From contig NZ_CP133266.1 of assembly GCF_030915485.1 (NCBI RefSeq), positions 992,001-1,056,000 on the forward strand: a DNA stretch of 64,000 nucleotides. The letters run 5' to 3'. Position 1 is the stretch's first letter. Every line of letters starts with the position of its first letter. This DNA is from Neobacillus sp. PS3-40. Its GTDB lineage: Bacteria; Bacillota; Bacilli; Bacillales; Cytobacillaceae. The translations under genes were made by a program, and so were the position numbers. The notes below the pieces were generated by a model. The model saw nothing but the letters and a program-made list of their open reading frames with translations, ran no database searches and was not told the DNA's origin. Shown piece after piece: positions 44,578 to 53,811 of this stretch.

Positions 44578-45684
44578 TTGAATGAAATTATAAACCGCAC
44601 AAAAACCCGTCCGATCAAGGTTGGGAATTTAACTATTGGCGGTAGTAATGAATTATTTATCCAAAGTATGACAACAACAAAAACACATGATGTCGAAGCA
44701 ACAGTTGCTCAAATAAAGCAACTTGAAGAAGCGGGATGCCAAATTGTCCGTGTTGCATGTCCAGATGAACGGGCAGCAAATGCCATTCCAGAAATTAAAA
44801 AGAGAATTACTATACCACTTGTAGTTGATATCCATTTCGATTATAAATTAGCCCTAATAGCAATTGAAGGCGGGGCAGATAAAATTCGAATTAACCCAGG
44901 GAATATTGGTAAACGTGAAAAAGTGGAAGCTGTTGTCAATGCAGCGAAGAAGCGCGGAATTCCGCTTCGAATTGGGGTAAATGCTGGATCCCTAGAAAAA
45001 AGAATTTTAGATAAATATGGATATCCAACTGCTGATGGAATGGTTGAGAGCGCCCTACATCATATCAAAATTCTTGAGGACCTAGATTTTCATGATATTA
45101 TCGTTTCGATGAAAGCTTCCGATGTTAGCCTTGCCATTGAAGCATATGATAAAGCTTCCAGGGCATTTGATTATCCATTGCATTTAGGGATAACCGAATC
45201 TGGAACATTATTTTCTGGTACTGTTAAAAGCGCTGCAGGCTTAGGAGCAATTATCAGTAAAGGAATCGGAAACACACTTCGGATTTCTTTAAGTGCAGAT
45301 CCTGTTGAGGAAGTAAAGGTAGCAAGAGAGCTTTTAAAGGTTTTTGGACTTTCTTCAAATGCTGCAACTTTAATTTCATGCCCAACATGTGGGAGAATTG
45401 AAATAGATTTAATAAGCATCGCCAATGAAGTGGAAGAATATATTCAAAAAATTAAAGCTCCGATTAAAATTGCTGTATTAGGATGCGCTGTTAATGGCCC
45501 TGGTGAAGCAAGAGAAGCAGATATTGGTATTGCTGGTGCACGTGGAGAAGGATTATTATTCCGTAAGGGAGAAATTGTTCGGAAAGTTCCCGAAGACCAA
45601 ATGGTTGAGGAATTAAAGAAAGAAATTGATCAAGTTGCACAAGAGTATTTTCAAAAAAAAGCTGCTGAATTAAAAGAAGTATAA
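44578..45684 (+). CDS. ispG: 4-hydroxy-3-methylbut-2-en-1-yl diphosphate synthase
   Basis: Catalyses the next-to-last step of the MEP isoprenoid pathway (MEcPP to HMBPP) with a [4Fe-4S] cluster. It is 368 residues. The cluster ligands Cys268 and Cys271 (SCPTCGR) and Cys303 ([11 protein letters not shown]) are present, with the barrel motifs VRVACPDE and INPGNIG. The start is TTG 44578, nine bases after AAGGGGCG. The last enzyme, ispH, lies 8 kb away in the same window. Confidence 0.97.
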   Translation: MNEIINRTKTRPIKVGNLTIGGSNELFIQSMTTTKTHDVEATVAQIKQLEEAGCQIVRVACPDERAANAIPEIKKRITIPLVVDIHFDYKLALIAIEGGADKIRINPGNIGKREKVEAVVNAAKKRGIPLRIGVNAGSLEKRILDKYGYPTADGMVESALHHIKILEDLDFHDIIVSMKASDVSLAIEAYDKASRAFDYPLHLGITESGTLFSGTVKSAAGLGAIISKGIGNTLRISLSADPVEEVKVARELLKVFGLSSNAATLISCPTCGRIEIDLISIANEVEEYIQKIKAPIKIAVLGCAVNGPGEAREADIGIAGARGEGLLFRKGEIVRKVPEDQMVEELKKEIDQVAQEYFQKKAAELKEV

Positions 45685-45695
45685 AAATAAAGAAA

Positions 45696-45736
45696 GATGA
45701 AGAAACCAGGGGATTTCCCCCAGGTTTCTTTTTTTG
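45696..45736 (+). terminator. Terminator after ispG
   Basis: AGAAACC..GGGGA / TCCCC..GGTTTCT followed by TTTTTTTG, about 15 bases beyond the ispG stop. Confidence 0.9.
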
Positions 45737-45760
45737 CCCCTAGATTCTATTAGGAAAGTT

Positions 45761-46132
45761 TTAAAAAAACGGGAGGACAAAGATGCCGATTATAATTGAA
45801 ACAGCACCTATTCCAATTGCCCAAGCGCCAAGTCCTTCTGCCCCTTTGCGTCTGGCAATAAATCCGAGAACAATTCCTACAGCACCAAAAAGAATCGGCA
45901 TTACAAACAGAGATACAATAGACAGTGCTAAAGCAGCAAAGCCGGTGCCAGAGCCACCTTCTGCTCTTTCCCTTAAGTCATCATATCCCCTTCTTCTTCC
46001 AAATGAAACAGGTGCAGCAATTTCTGCTGCTGTTTCTTCTCTGTACTTCGAAGGGTCGTTCGGGATATCTTCGCCAATAATCGCACTTTGGCGATAATCG
46101 TGCACTTCAATATCTCTCTCCTGATCTGCCAT
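45761..46132 (-). CDS. yqfX: YqfX membrane protein
   Basis: A protein of 123 residues with an acidic, polar N-terminal half (ERDIEVHDYRQSAIIGEDIPNDPSKYREETAAEIAAP) and two C-terminal membrane helices (about 70-90 and 100-122) of DUF4190 type. It matches YqfX in place between ispG and yqfW; in B. subtilis it is made during sporulation. ATG 46132 gives better spacing to GAGGG than ATG 46135. Confidence 0.85.
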   Translation of the reverse strand: MADQERDIEVHDYRQSAIIGEDIPNDPSKYREETAAEIAAPVSFGRRRGYDDLRERAEGGSGTGFAALALSIVSLFVMPILFGAVGIVLGFIARRKGAEGLGAWAIGIGAVSIIIGIFVLPFF

Positions 46133-46283
46133 CATGATCCCTCACTTTCAGTTATAGGAGCATTTATTATTGTTAGCTACTCGCTATTTTTTAATTTGTT
46201 AATGTTTGTCTATATAGTTTTTTGTTTCTTTTGATGGATATTTGATAAAATAAAGTTTGAGAAAATTTGAAGGAGATTTAAAA

Positions 46284-46853
46284 ATGAAAAAAAGATTTGG
46301 GATTGATATTGATGGTACTGTGACAAGCCCCTCGGCCATTATTCCCTTTATGAATAAGGCTTTTGGATTGAATATTACATTAGAGGATATTACTCAATAT
46401 GACTTAACTCCACTCGTCGATATTTCAGAGGAGGAATTCGCCAAATGGTTTAAAGAAACTGAACCTATTATTTATGCGGAGTCTGCTCTTGCAAAAGGTG
46501 CATCAGATATACTGAATAAATGGAAAGATGAGCATGAATTATTTTTCATTAGTGCTCGGGGCATTCATTTACTAGATATTACCGAAAAGTGGTTTGACCA
46601 ACATAGTCTTACCTATCATCACATTGAATTAATTGGTACCCATGATAAGGTGGAAGCAGCTAAAAAATACAAAGTTGATATCTTTTTCGAGGATAAACAC
46701 GACAATGCTGTTATGATTCATGAGGAATGCAAAATCCCAGTCCTCTTATTTGATACACCTTATAATCAAGAATCAATTCCTGAAGGTGTTATTCGCGTTC
46801 ATGATTGGTATGAGGCCGAAACATGGGTTAAAGACTGGATAAAAAGAGCTTAA
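46284..46853 (+). CDS. yqfW: Putative 5'(3')-deoxyribonucleotidase YqfW
   Basis: A HAD-superfamily nucleotidase of 189 residues. The catalytic motif I DIDGTVTSP is near the N-terminus (FGIDIDGTVT), motif II includes FFISARG, and motif IV is DIFFEDKHDNAV. It probably removes phosphate from (deoxy)nucleoside monophosphates. The open frame starts at 46257, but AAGGAG lies before ATG 46284. Confidence 0.88.
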   Translation: MKKRFGIDIDGTVTSPSAIIPFMNKAFGLNITLEDITQYDLTPLVDISEEEFAKWFKETEPIIYAESALAKGASDILNKWKDEHELFFISARGIHLLDITEKWFDQHSLTYHHIELIGTHDKVEAAKKYKVDIFFEDKHDNAVMIHEECKIPVLLFDTPYNQESIPEGVIRVHDWYEAETWVKDWIKRA

Positions 46854-46886
46854 AAAAAAACGGCTTATTTTCAAGCCGTTTTTTTA
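46852..46886. terminator. Bidirectional terminator between yqfW and zur
   Basis: AACGGCTT / AAGCCGTT with A9 before and T7 after. It serves yqfW and possibly the convergent zur. Confidence 0.9.
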
Positions 46887-46926
46887 TGATTGGTCGAGAA
46901 CACTCGTGACTTCAGTCGTGAGTGGT

Positions 46927-47340
46927 TTAAGAGGAACATTCAGGACATTTACCGTATATCTCAAATTTATGACCTGAAATATCATACCCCTTTAAATTTT
47001 CGCTTAAATCTCCCATTGGACAAGTTTCAATTTCTTTCGTTTTCCCACAATCAAGACAGATAAAATGATGATGATGTTGATGGTGTGAACATGTAAACCG
47101 AAAATGTTTTTCTCCATCTAATTCCGTTTTTTCAATAATTCCCAGTTCATCAAATAAGGAAAGGTTTCGGTAAATCGTATCGAAACTTAGACCTGGATAA
47201 TCATTTTTCAGAAGATCTAATACATCCTTTGCCGTCAAATATTTGTTACTGTTTGCGAAAAGTTGCAGTATTTCTTCACGTTTATCCGTATGTTTATATC
47301 CGTTTTCCTTTAAGAACAAAAGGGCTTCATTTACATTCAC
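46927..47340 (-). CDS. zur: Zinc uptake regulator Zur (Fur family)
   Basis: A Fur-family repressor, 137 residues, with the N-terminal winged helix ([30 protein letters not shown]). The metal-rich segment [19 protein letters not shown] and CPECSS give the two CxxC pairs for structural zinc. The pairing with znuC-znuB identifies Zur over Fur or PerR. The start is GTG 47340 after GGGGGG. It is the last gene of the zinc operon, so it is probably autoregulated through the upstream Zur box. Confidence 0.92.
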   Translation of the reverse strand: MNVNEALLFLKENGYKHTDKREEILQLFANSNKYLTAKDVLDLLKNDYPGLSFDTIYRNLSLFDELGIIEKTELDGEKHFRFTCSHHQHHHHFICLDCGKTKEIETCPMGDLSENLKGYDISGHKFEIYGKCPECSS

Positions 47341-47352
47341 CTTTATCCCCCC

Positions 47353-48198
47353 TTACTGTAATTGTTTTCTTAAAGAAGTTTTTTTGAATGCTATTGCAAA
47401 TATTAAAATGGCGACTGCAATCATAACGATGGTTCCACCGGGTGCAAGATTCAAATAATATGCAGTGAAAAGTCCACCAAGAACAGAAGTTTCTCCGAAA
47501 ATAATGGATAGAAAGATGGTTTGTTTAAAACCCTTCGCAATTCGAATACTAGCAGCAACTGGCAATGTCATTAACGACGATACTAATAATATCCCGACAA
47601 TTCTCATGGATGCCGCAATTACAAGAGCGACCATAACGATAAACACAAAATGAATACTTTTTGCTGCAATACCTGAGGCTTTCGCATGTTCTTCATCAAA
47701 CGATAATAAGAACAACTCTTTATATAATAAAAAGACGAGTAGAATAACAAATATGCTGATTATAAAAATAACCCATAAATCAGTACGACTAACAGCTGTT
47801 ACGCTACCAAATAAGTAACTAAATAAGTCTGTATTGAATCCATTTGCCAATGATATAAAAATAACCCCAAGACCAATGCCACTCGAAAGAATAATTGGGA
47901 TGGCTAATTCTTGATAATGTTTATAGACTCCTCGCAATTTTTCAATGAATAAGGAGCCACCAACTGAAAATGCCATACCTAGATATAGGGGATTGAGTCC
48001 ACTAAAGGCAGCAACATACTTCTCGAGGAGAAGGCTTGCAGCAATGCCAGCTAATGTAACATGACTTAATGCATCTGCAATTAATGACAACCTTCTAACG
48101 ACGATAAATACACCTAGCAGTGGTGCGAGTAGGCCAATCATTATCCCAGTTATAAACGCATTTTGTAAAAATTCATAATGAAAAATCCCTTGTATCAT
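47353..48198 (-). CDS. znuB: Zinc ABC transporter permease
   Basis: A 281-residue ABC-3 family permease for zinc or manganese, with about eight helices. Family stretches are LAPLLGVFIVVRRLSLIADALSHVTLAGIAASLL, GVIFISLANGFNTDLFSYLFG and RIVGILLVSSLMTLPVAASIRIAKGF. It overlaps znuC by four bases and lies 12 bp before zur. No solute-binding ZnuA gene is next to it in this window. Confidence 0.93.
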   Translation of the reverse strand: MIQGIFHYEFLQNAFITGIMIGLLAPLLGVFIVVRRLSLIADALSHVTLAGIAASLLLEKYVAAFSGLNPLYLGMAFSVGGSLFIEKLRGVYKHYQELAIPIILSSGIGLGVIFISLANGFNTDLFSYLFGSVTAVSRTDLWVIFIISIFVILLVFLLYKELFLLSFDEEHAKASGIAAKSIHFVFIVMVALVIAASMRIVGILLVSSLMTLPVAASIRIAKGFKQTIFLSIIFGETSVLGGLFTAYYLNLAPGGTIVMIAVAILIFAIAFKKTSLRKQLQ

Positions 48199-48983
48199 TT
48201 TAAGACACCCCCATGTTCATGGTGATGATGAAGCAAATTAACATCATATCCGTAAAAATCAGACACTCCGTCTGCTCTTAAATGTTCAAATTCCTGTGGT
48301 TCCCCGTGGAAATACAAGTGTTGGTTTAAGCATGCTACATGTGTCACCTTATCAGAAATGGTGCTAATATCATGTGTCACCAATAGTAATGTAATGTCAC
48401 GGTTTTTATTTAAATCTGCTAACATTTGATAAAATGCATTCACATTTTGTACATCAATTCCGACGGTAGGTTCATCAAGAATTAAGAGTTGCGGTTCACT
48501 AACAAGAGCCCTTGCTATAAATACCCGCTGTTGCTGCCCGCCTGAAAGTTCACCAATATTTCTATTTTTATATTTTTCCATATCTACAGCTTCTAGAGCG
48601 TGAAGGACCTTTTGTTTATCCTCCTTTTTAAAAAAACGAAACATCCCAAGTTTTTTAGTCAAACCACTTGAGACCACTTCAAATACAGACGCCGGAAAGC
48701 CAGTATTAAATGAATTTGCCTTTTGCGAAACATAACCGATTTTCTCCCAGTCTTTAAATCGATTCATTTCATCGCCAAATAATTTTATTTCACCTTTTTG
48801 AGGTTTTAGAAGACCCAATATTAACTTTAATAGTGTGGATTTTCCTGATCCATTTGGGCCGACAATCGCTAAAAAGGACCCTTTTGGGATAGATATATTT
48901 ATATTTTCAAGGACAATATCTTTCTCGTACCGGTACGATAATCCCTTTATTTCAACTATTGAATGTACTGTCATCGCACTCAC
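48195..48983 (-). CDS. znuC: Zinc ABC transporter ATP-binding protein
   Basis: The ATPase of the zinc importer, 262 residues. Walker A GPNGSGKST (42-50), signature LSGGQQQR (146-153) and Walker B LLILDEP (166-172) are complete. The C-terminus ends in a histidine stretch (LLHHHHEHGG), common in zinc-transport ATPases. A Zur box lies 7-27 bp upstream. It is the first gene of znuC-znuB-zur. Confidence 0.94.
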   Translation of the reverse strand: MSAMTVHSIVEIKGLSYRYEKDIVLENINISIPKGSFLAIVGPNGSGKSTLLKLILGLLKPQKGEIKLFGDEMNRFKDWEKIGYVSQKANSFNTGFPASVFEVVSSGLTKKLGMFRFFKKEDKQKVLHALEAVDMEKYKNRNIGELSGGQQQRVFIARALVSEPQLLILDEPTVGIDVQNVNAFYQMLADLNKNRDITLLLVTHDISTISDKVTHVACLNQHLYFHGEPQEFEHLRADGVSDFYGYDVNLLHHHHEHGGVLK

Positions 48984-48989
48984 CTTTAA

Positions 48990-49010
48990 TTTTAAGAATC
49001 ATTCCGATTT
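48990..49010 (-). promoter_or_regulatory. Zur box upstream of znuC
   Basis: Read on the minus strand: AAATCGGAATGATTCTTAAA. It matches the Zur consensus AAATCGTAATNATTACGATTT at most positions, with the central AATnATT intact. It lies directly before znuC and supports zinc-dependent repression of the operon. Confidence 0.8.
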
Positions 49011-49160
49011 ATCCAAGTAGTATACAACAACTTATTTTTATTGTAAAGAATAGGCTTTTATGTGACTTTTTTTGATATTAGCTTAAGGACTTTCATTTTT
49101 TTTAAGGATATGTCACTTTTCCCCTCTCCTCTCATACATTAGGATGGAGGAGTGATGAGA

Positions 49161-49415
49161 ATGAGCATATTTGAGAACATCATTAATCATAAAATCAGTA
49201 CGATGACGACAGATGAACTTTTGAAGTATGCAAGCCAATTTTCTATTTCCGTCAATAGGGCAGAGGCTAAAAAGATTGCAGAATACTTAAGGGGAAAGCA
49301 AGTCAATATTTTTGATCAAGCACAGAGGGTAATATTGATTAAAGAAATTGCGAAGGTAGCTGGACCTGAAACAGCAAAAGAAGTGAATAAATTATTTATA
49401 CAATTTACCAAATGA
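49161..49415 (+). CDS. yqfT: DUF2624 protein YqfT
   Basis: A small helical protein of 84-87 residues (MSIFENIINHKISTMTTDELLKYA) of the DUF2624/YqfT family, function unknown. GGAGG at 49146-49150 lies 10 bases before ATG 49161 and 4 before ATG 49155; the former is chosen. It is divergent from znuC and convergent with nfo. Confidence 0.83.
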   Translation: MSIFENIINHKISTMTTDELLKYASQFSISVNRAEAKKIAEYLRGKQVNIFDQAQRVILIKEIAKVAGPETAKEVNKLFIQFTK

Positions 49416-49442
49416 AGAGCTGTGCACCTGCACAGCTCTCTT
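49413..49442. terminator. Bidirectional terminator between yqfT and nfo
   Basis: AGAGCTGTGC / GCACAGCTCT is a perfect 10-bp stem with a four-base loop, followed by CTTACTTTTT and preceded by AAATGA. Confidence 0.8.
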
Positions 49443-49450
49443 ACTTTTTC

Positions 49451-50344
49451 CTATGATTGCAAAATTAAATCGAGTAGGTTGTCATTAAATATTCCTTTAC
49501 GGAGCATTTCAATTTCAAATTTATATGGTGCCTTTTTATTATTCTTATCTTCACCCACATAGGGAGTCTCTAAAATTTTGGGAATTTCTGTTAGCTGCGG
49601 ATGGTGAACAATATAATGTAGGGCTTGAAAACCTATATGACCAAAACCTATATTTTCATGACGATCCTTTCTCATTCCCATTGCATTTTTACTATCATTC
49701 ACATGAAGCACCTTCAGTCGATCAAGTCCAATAATCTTATCAAATTCATTTAATACCTCATCGAAGTTCTCAACAACTTGGTAGCCAGCATCATGTGTAT
49801 GGCATGTATCAAAGCAGATGGAGAGCTTGTCATTATAATTAACTCCATCAATAATCATCGCCAATTCTTCAAAGGTTTTACCACATTCAGATCCTTTTCC
49901 AGCCATTGTTTCGAGAGCAATTTGAAGATTTTCTTTCCCAGTCAGAACCTCATTTAGTCCCTCAATTATTTTCTTAATACCTGCCTCTGTACCGGCACTT
50001 ACATGTGCACCAGGGTGAAGAACAATTTGTCCAGCACCCAACGCCTCAGTCCGTTCAATTTCAGTCCGGAGAAAGTTAACTCCTAATTCAAAAGTGGCAG
50101 GATTTGTTGAGTTACCTATATTAATAATATAGGGTGCATGAACAACAATTTCAGAAATGCCGTTCTCCTCCATATGCCTTCTTCCTGCTTCAATGTTTAG
50201 ATCTTCAATTTTTTTTCTTCTTGTATTTTGAGGTGCACCAGTATAGATCATAAATGTATTGGCATTATAGGAAACTGCTTCTTCACTTGCCGCTAAAAGC
50301 ATATTCTTGCCACTCATTGAAACATGTGAACCTATTTTCAACAT
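49451..50344 (-). CDS. nfo: Endonuclease IV
   Basis: An AP endonuclease of base-excision repair with three zinc ions, 297 residues. [11 protein letters not shown] at the start, [66 protein letters not shown] and ILETPY carry the zinc-binding His, Asp and Glu residues. GGAGTG precedes ATG 50344. It is followed upstream by cshB with 21 bp between, as in B. subtilis yqfR-yqfS. Confidence 0.96.
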   Translation of the reverse strand: MLKIGSHVSMSGKNMLLAASEEAVSYNANTFMIYTGAPQNTRRKKIEDLNIEAGRRHMEENGISEIVVHAPYIINIGNSTNPATFELGVNFLRTEIERTEALGAGQIVLHPGAHVSAGTEAGIKKIIEGLNEVLTGKENLQIALETMAGKGSECGKTFEELAMIIDGVNYNDKLSICFDTCHTHDAGYQVVENFDEVLNEFDKIIGLDRLKVLHVNDSKNAMGMRKDRHENIGFGHIGFQALHYIVHHPQLTEIPKILETPYVGEDKNNKKAPYKFEIEMLRKGIFNDNLLDLILQS

Positions 50345-50365
50345 GTAAGCAACACTCCTTCCATG

Positions 50366-51679
50366 TTATTTTCCCCGATTTAATCTTCTTTGACGTTTTT
50401 TGATTTGGTCCATTTCGAACTGCATTTTCTTTTTATATCCTGGCTTTACCTTTTGTGGCTTTTTAATCATTGATTTTGCAAGTTTATCGGTATCATCCTC
50501 TTGCTTTTTGCGCGTTTTTCTTTTATTACGAGCCTCAAGTTCAACAAACTTATCTTGTTTTATATCCACCTGTTTAAATTCAATACCCATTTTTTCCAAA
50601 CGATTTAAAGCATCTTCATCTGATGCTTCGTAAATGGTTAGGGCAATTCCTGAATTACCAGCTCTTGCGGTTCTCCCAACTCGATGAATATAGAAGTCAA
50701 GATCTGTAGGTAGCTCATAATTAATGATATGACTAACACCCTCAATATCAATCCCTCTTGCCGCAAGGTCAGTCGCTACAATGTATTGATATTCAAGATC
50801 TTGGATTTGCTTCATCATCCTTTTTCGTTCCCTTGGATTTAAATCACCATGGACCCGCCCTGTTTTTAGTCCCTTTTCAATTAAATAATCTGCCACACTG
50901 TCAGCCATCTTTTTGGTATTGGTAAAAACAATCGCTAAATAGGGATTGAACTGTACCAATGAATCAAAAACAAGCGCCTTTTTATTCCGATGCCTTGATG
51001 GCAAAAGGAGGTGTTCTAAGTTTTCTGCAGCAATGTTCTTTGATTCGATGTGAACAAATTTTGGGTTTTCCATATACTTCTTAAGGAAAGGTTTAAGCTT
51101 ATCAGGAATAGTTGCTGAAAAAACCAACATTTGCAGGTCAGTTGGCATTTTCGCAGCAACTTGATCAACCTCTTCAATAAAGCCCATATCTAGCATCATA
51201 TCGGCTTCATCAACGACTAAAACTTTTGCAGTATGAATAAAAAGGGCTTTTTCATTCATAAGGTCTTTAATTCTTCCTGGTGTACCAACAATAATATGTG
51301 GCTGAACCTTTAACTTTTCAATGGTCCTTTGTTTATCCGTTCCACCTATATAGCATCTTGCCATAATAGCATTCTCAGGACTACAATGTTCAATTACCTT
51401 TAGTATTTGATGATAGATTTGTGATCCAAGCTCTCTTGTTGGCGCGCAAATGACAGCTTGTACTTCTTTACGACTAGGATCAATACGTTCAAGAATTGGC
51501 AAAACATACGCGTGCGTTTTACCCGTTCCTGTTTGTGATTGACCAATTGCACTTTCACCCTTTAAAACAAGCGGAATCATTCGTTCCTGAATTTCGGTAG
51601 GTTCATTAAAGCCAAGTTTGTTTATTGAATTTATAATAAATGGTTGAAACTTGTAACGATCAAATTGATTTACCTTCAT
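50366..51679 (-). CDS. cshB: DEAD-box RNA helicase CshB
   Basis: An ATP-dependent RNA helicase (437 residues) linked with cold adaptation. The Q motif FNEPTEIQERMIP, motif I QTGTGKT, motif II VDEADMML, motif III FSATIP and motif VI HRVGRTARAG are all present. A basic C-terminal tail (KRKTRKKQEDD...PGYKKKMQFEMDQIKKRQRRLNRGK) probably contacts RNA. The open frame starts at 51697, but AAGGAG supports ATG 51679. The 273 bp upstream hold only AT-rich promoter sequence. Confidence 0.94.
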   Translation of the reverse strand: MKVNQFDRYKFQPFIINSINKLGFNEPTEIQERMIPLVLKGESAIGQSQTGTGKTHAYVLPILERIDPSRKEVQAVICAPTRELGSQIYHQILKVIEHCSPENAIMARCYIGGTDKQRTIEKLKVQPHIIVGTPGRIKDLMNEKALFIHTAKVLVVDEADMMLDMGFIEEVDQVAAKMPTDLQMLVFSATIPDKLKPFLKKYMENPKFVHIESKNIAAENLEHLLLPSRHRNKKALVFDSLVQFNPYLAIVFTNTKKMADSVADYLIEKGLKTGRVHGDLNPRERKRMMKQIQDLEYQYIVATDLAARGIDIEGVSHIINYELPTDLDFYIHRVGRTARAGNSGIALTIYEASDEDALNRLEKMGIEFKQVDIKQDKFVELEARNKRKTRKKQEDDTDKLAKSMIKKPQKVKPGYKKKMQFEMDQIKKRQRRLNRGK

Positions 51680-51952
51680 AAAATTGCTCCTTAACATCTA
51701 TTCTTGTCTAGCAATAACACTTTTTTATGTTTTTGCTATTGTTACTGCAGGCCGCGGCATTTACTGTTCATCCTGTTATTATAGTAAAGATCGGGGTAAA
51801 TCTCCACCTTAACTCGTTTTTTATTATCATCATTTACGTTTATTCCTATTTTAATCATTATTTTTTATAGCAATTTGTGGTTCCCACCTAAACATAATTC
51901 AACATGACGCATACTTTAAAGAAGAAAGATATATAGGAAAGGAGGCTATAAT

Positions 51953-52573
51953 ATGCAACCAAGAATCCCAATGCAAGGTGGGATGGGACCAAGAATGATG
52001 GGACCTCAGTTTGGAGGAAGGGGACCTTCGATGGGGATGGGGATGGGGATGCCTCAAAACAGAGGGATGATGAACCCTATGATGGGCAGGCGCCCTCAAA
52101 TGGGCCAAGGCGGTGGATTCCTTTCAAAAATTTTAGGCAAAGGAAATCAAGGTGGTGGAATGGGCAGACTTGCAGGAATGCAGGCACCAGCACGAGCTAC
52201 AAGTGGTAGTGGTTCCTTTCTACAAACTTTAAGTAATCCAGGTGGACTTTCAAGCATTCTAAACAACACACAACAGGTTTTAAGAACGGCTCAATCAATT
52301 GGCCCGATGATTCAGCAATATGGACCAATTGTAAAGAATCTCCCTGCTATGTGGAAGCTCTATAGAGGTCTCAAAGATTCTTCAAACGATACAGATTCCG
52401 CTAAAGATTCTAAAATAGAAGTAAGTCAATCGGAAACGTATTCTGAATCAAGCGAAAAAGATTCGCAAAAACATGCGAATAACATCACTTCGAAAAAGAA
52501 TGGACAGACAACTTCTAATAAAAAAAGAGCTGTTAAAGAAAAAGGTGCTTCTGTTCCGAAACTATACATTTAA
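51953..52573 (+). CDS. yqfQ: YqfQ/VrrA family protein
   Basis: A 206-residue low-complexity protein. The Gly/Met-rich N-terminus (MQPRIPMQGGMGPRMMG, then repeated MGMGM) is followed by FLQTLSNPGGLSSILNNTQQVLRTAQSIGPMIQQYGPIVKNLPAMWKLYRGL, the conserved YqfQ core, and a Ser/Lys-rich tail. The family is VrrA of B. anthracis, whose repeats vary in number. Here GGGGAT units are tandem at 52031-52051. AGGAGG precedes ATG 51953. Confidence 0.87.
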   Translation: MQPRIPMQGGMGPRMMGPQFGGRGPSMGMGMGMPQNRGMMNPMMGRRPQMGQGGGFLSKILGKGNQGGGMGRLAGMQAPARATSGSGSFLQTLSNPGGLSSILNNTQQVLRTAQSIGPMIQQYGPIVKNLPAMWKLYRGLKDSSNDTDSAKDSKIEVSQSETYSESSEKDSQKHANNITSKKNGQTTSNKKRAVKEKGASVPKLYI

Positions 52574-52590
52574 ATTTTATATCCTTAAAA

Positions 52591-52625
52591 GTAGAATGCC
52601 GGGGACGGCATTCTTTATTTTTTTC
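52591..52625 (+). terminator. Terminator after yqfQ
   Basis: GAATGCCG / CGGCATTC with loop GGGA, followed by TTTATTTTTTT, 19 bases after the stop codon. Confidence 0.88.
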
Positions 52626-52798
52626 CCAAAAAAAATTAAAGATCAAATTAAATAGAATAAATTCACGTTATAGATAGGAAAAACTTCTTTGTATAAAGCC
52701 CTTAATTTTTATATAATAGTATGGAAGTTTTAAGTAAAATACTTACAGAAAAATAAAACCAACTGGTTGGACAGTTTCGAAATAGGAGGAGCCTCTTT

Positions 52799-53743
52799 AT
52801 GGATATAATAAAAATTTCACCACGCGGCTATTGTTATGGTGTTGTTGATGCTATGGTTATTGCCCAGAATGCTGCATTGGATAAAACATTACCACGTCCA
52901 ATCTATATTTTAGGTATGATCGTCCATAATCAACATGTAACGGATGCATTTGCTGAAGAAGGAATAATTACGTTGGATGGAAATAATCGGAAAGAAATCC
53001 TTGAAAAGGTTGACAAGGGCACTGTCATCTTTACCGCCCACGGAATTTCCCCAGAGGTTCGAGTGCTTGCAAAAGAAAAGGGTCTTGTTACGATTGATGC
53101 AACTTGCCCTGATGTAACAAGAACACACGACTTAATTCGTGAAAAGGTAAAAGAAGGTTATCAAATTATCTATATTGGCAAAAAGGGACATCCTGAACCA
53201 GAAGGTGCTGCAGGTGTTGCTCCTGGATTGGTCCATTTAGTTACCTCACTAAGTGAAGTTGATGACTTAGATATTAGTTGTGAACATATAGTGGTTACAA
53301 ATCAAACAACCATGAGCCAATGGGATGTTGCAGATATTATGAAAAAGGTTCAAGAAAAATATCCACATGCTGAAACCTATAACGAAATTTGCCATGCTAC
53401 ACAAATACGTCAAGAGGCTGTAGCTGAACAAGCAACAGTTGCCGACGTCACTATAGTTGTTGGGGATCCTAAAAGCAACAACTCCAATCGTCTTGCACAA
53501 GTCTCAGAGGAAATCGCTGGAACGAATGCATACCGCATTGCCGATATAACAGAGCTTAAAATTGAATGGATTAAAGATGCCTCAACTGTTGCTGTTACTT
53601 CGGGTGCATCAACGCCAACGCCAATAACAAAAGAAGTAATCGAATTTCTTGAACAGTTCGATCCAAATAATGAAGCTACCTGGGTTCGTACAAGAAAAGT
53701 ACCGCTCAAGAAAATCCTTCCAAAAGTAAAAGCGGAGTTATAA
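52799..53743 (+). CDS. ispH: 4-hydroxy-3-methylbut-2-enyl diphosphate reductase
   Basis: Makes IPP and DMAPP from HMBPP with a [4Fe-4S] cluster, the last MEP-pathway step. It is 314 residues. The three cluster cysteines are Cys12 (RGYCYGV), Cys103 (ATCPDVT) and Cys198 ([11 protein letters not shown]). [21 protein letters not shown] and SGASTPTPI complete the active site. AGGAGG precedes ATG 52799. A terminator follows. Confidence 0.97.
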   Translation: MDIIKISPRGYCYGVVDAMVIAQNAALDKTLPRPIYILGMIVHNQHVTDAFAEEGIITLDGNNRKEILEKVDKGTVIFTAHGISPEVRVLAKEKGLVTIDATCPDVTRTHDLIREKVKEGYQIIYIGKKGHPEPEGAAGVAPGLVHLVTSLSEVDDLDISCEHIVVTNQTTMSQWDVADIMKKVQEKYPHAETYNEICHATQIRQEAVAEQATVADVTIVVGDPKSNNSNRLAQVSEEIAGTNAYRIADITELKIEWIKDASTVAVTSGASTPTPITKEVIEFLEQFDPNNEATWVRTRKVPLKKILPKVKAEL

Positions 53744-53781
53744 TGCCTTTTTTAAAAAAATAAAAGCTACCTTGAGAATTG

Positions 53782-53811
53782 AAAAAAGAACCGAATTCGG
53801 TTCTTTTTATT
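53782..53811. terminator. Terminator between ispH and yqfO
   Basis: AAAGAACCGAA / TTCGGTTCTTT is a perfect palindrome followed by TTATTTTA and preceded by GAAAA. It can serve both convergent genes. Confidence 0.88.

Noticed and set aside
51899-52108. His/Pro-rich minus-strand open frame opposite yqfQ
   Set aside because: Its composition is the mirror of the Gly/Met-rich repeats of yqfQ; no start signal is present.
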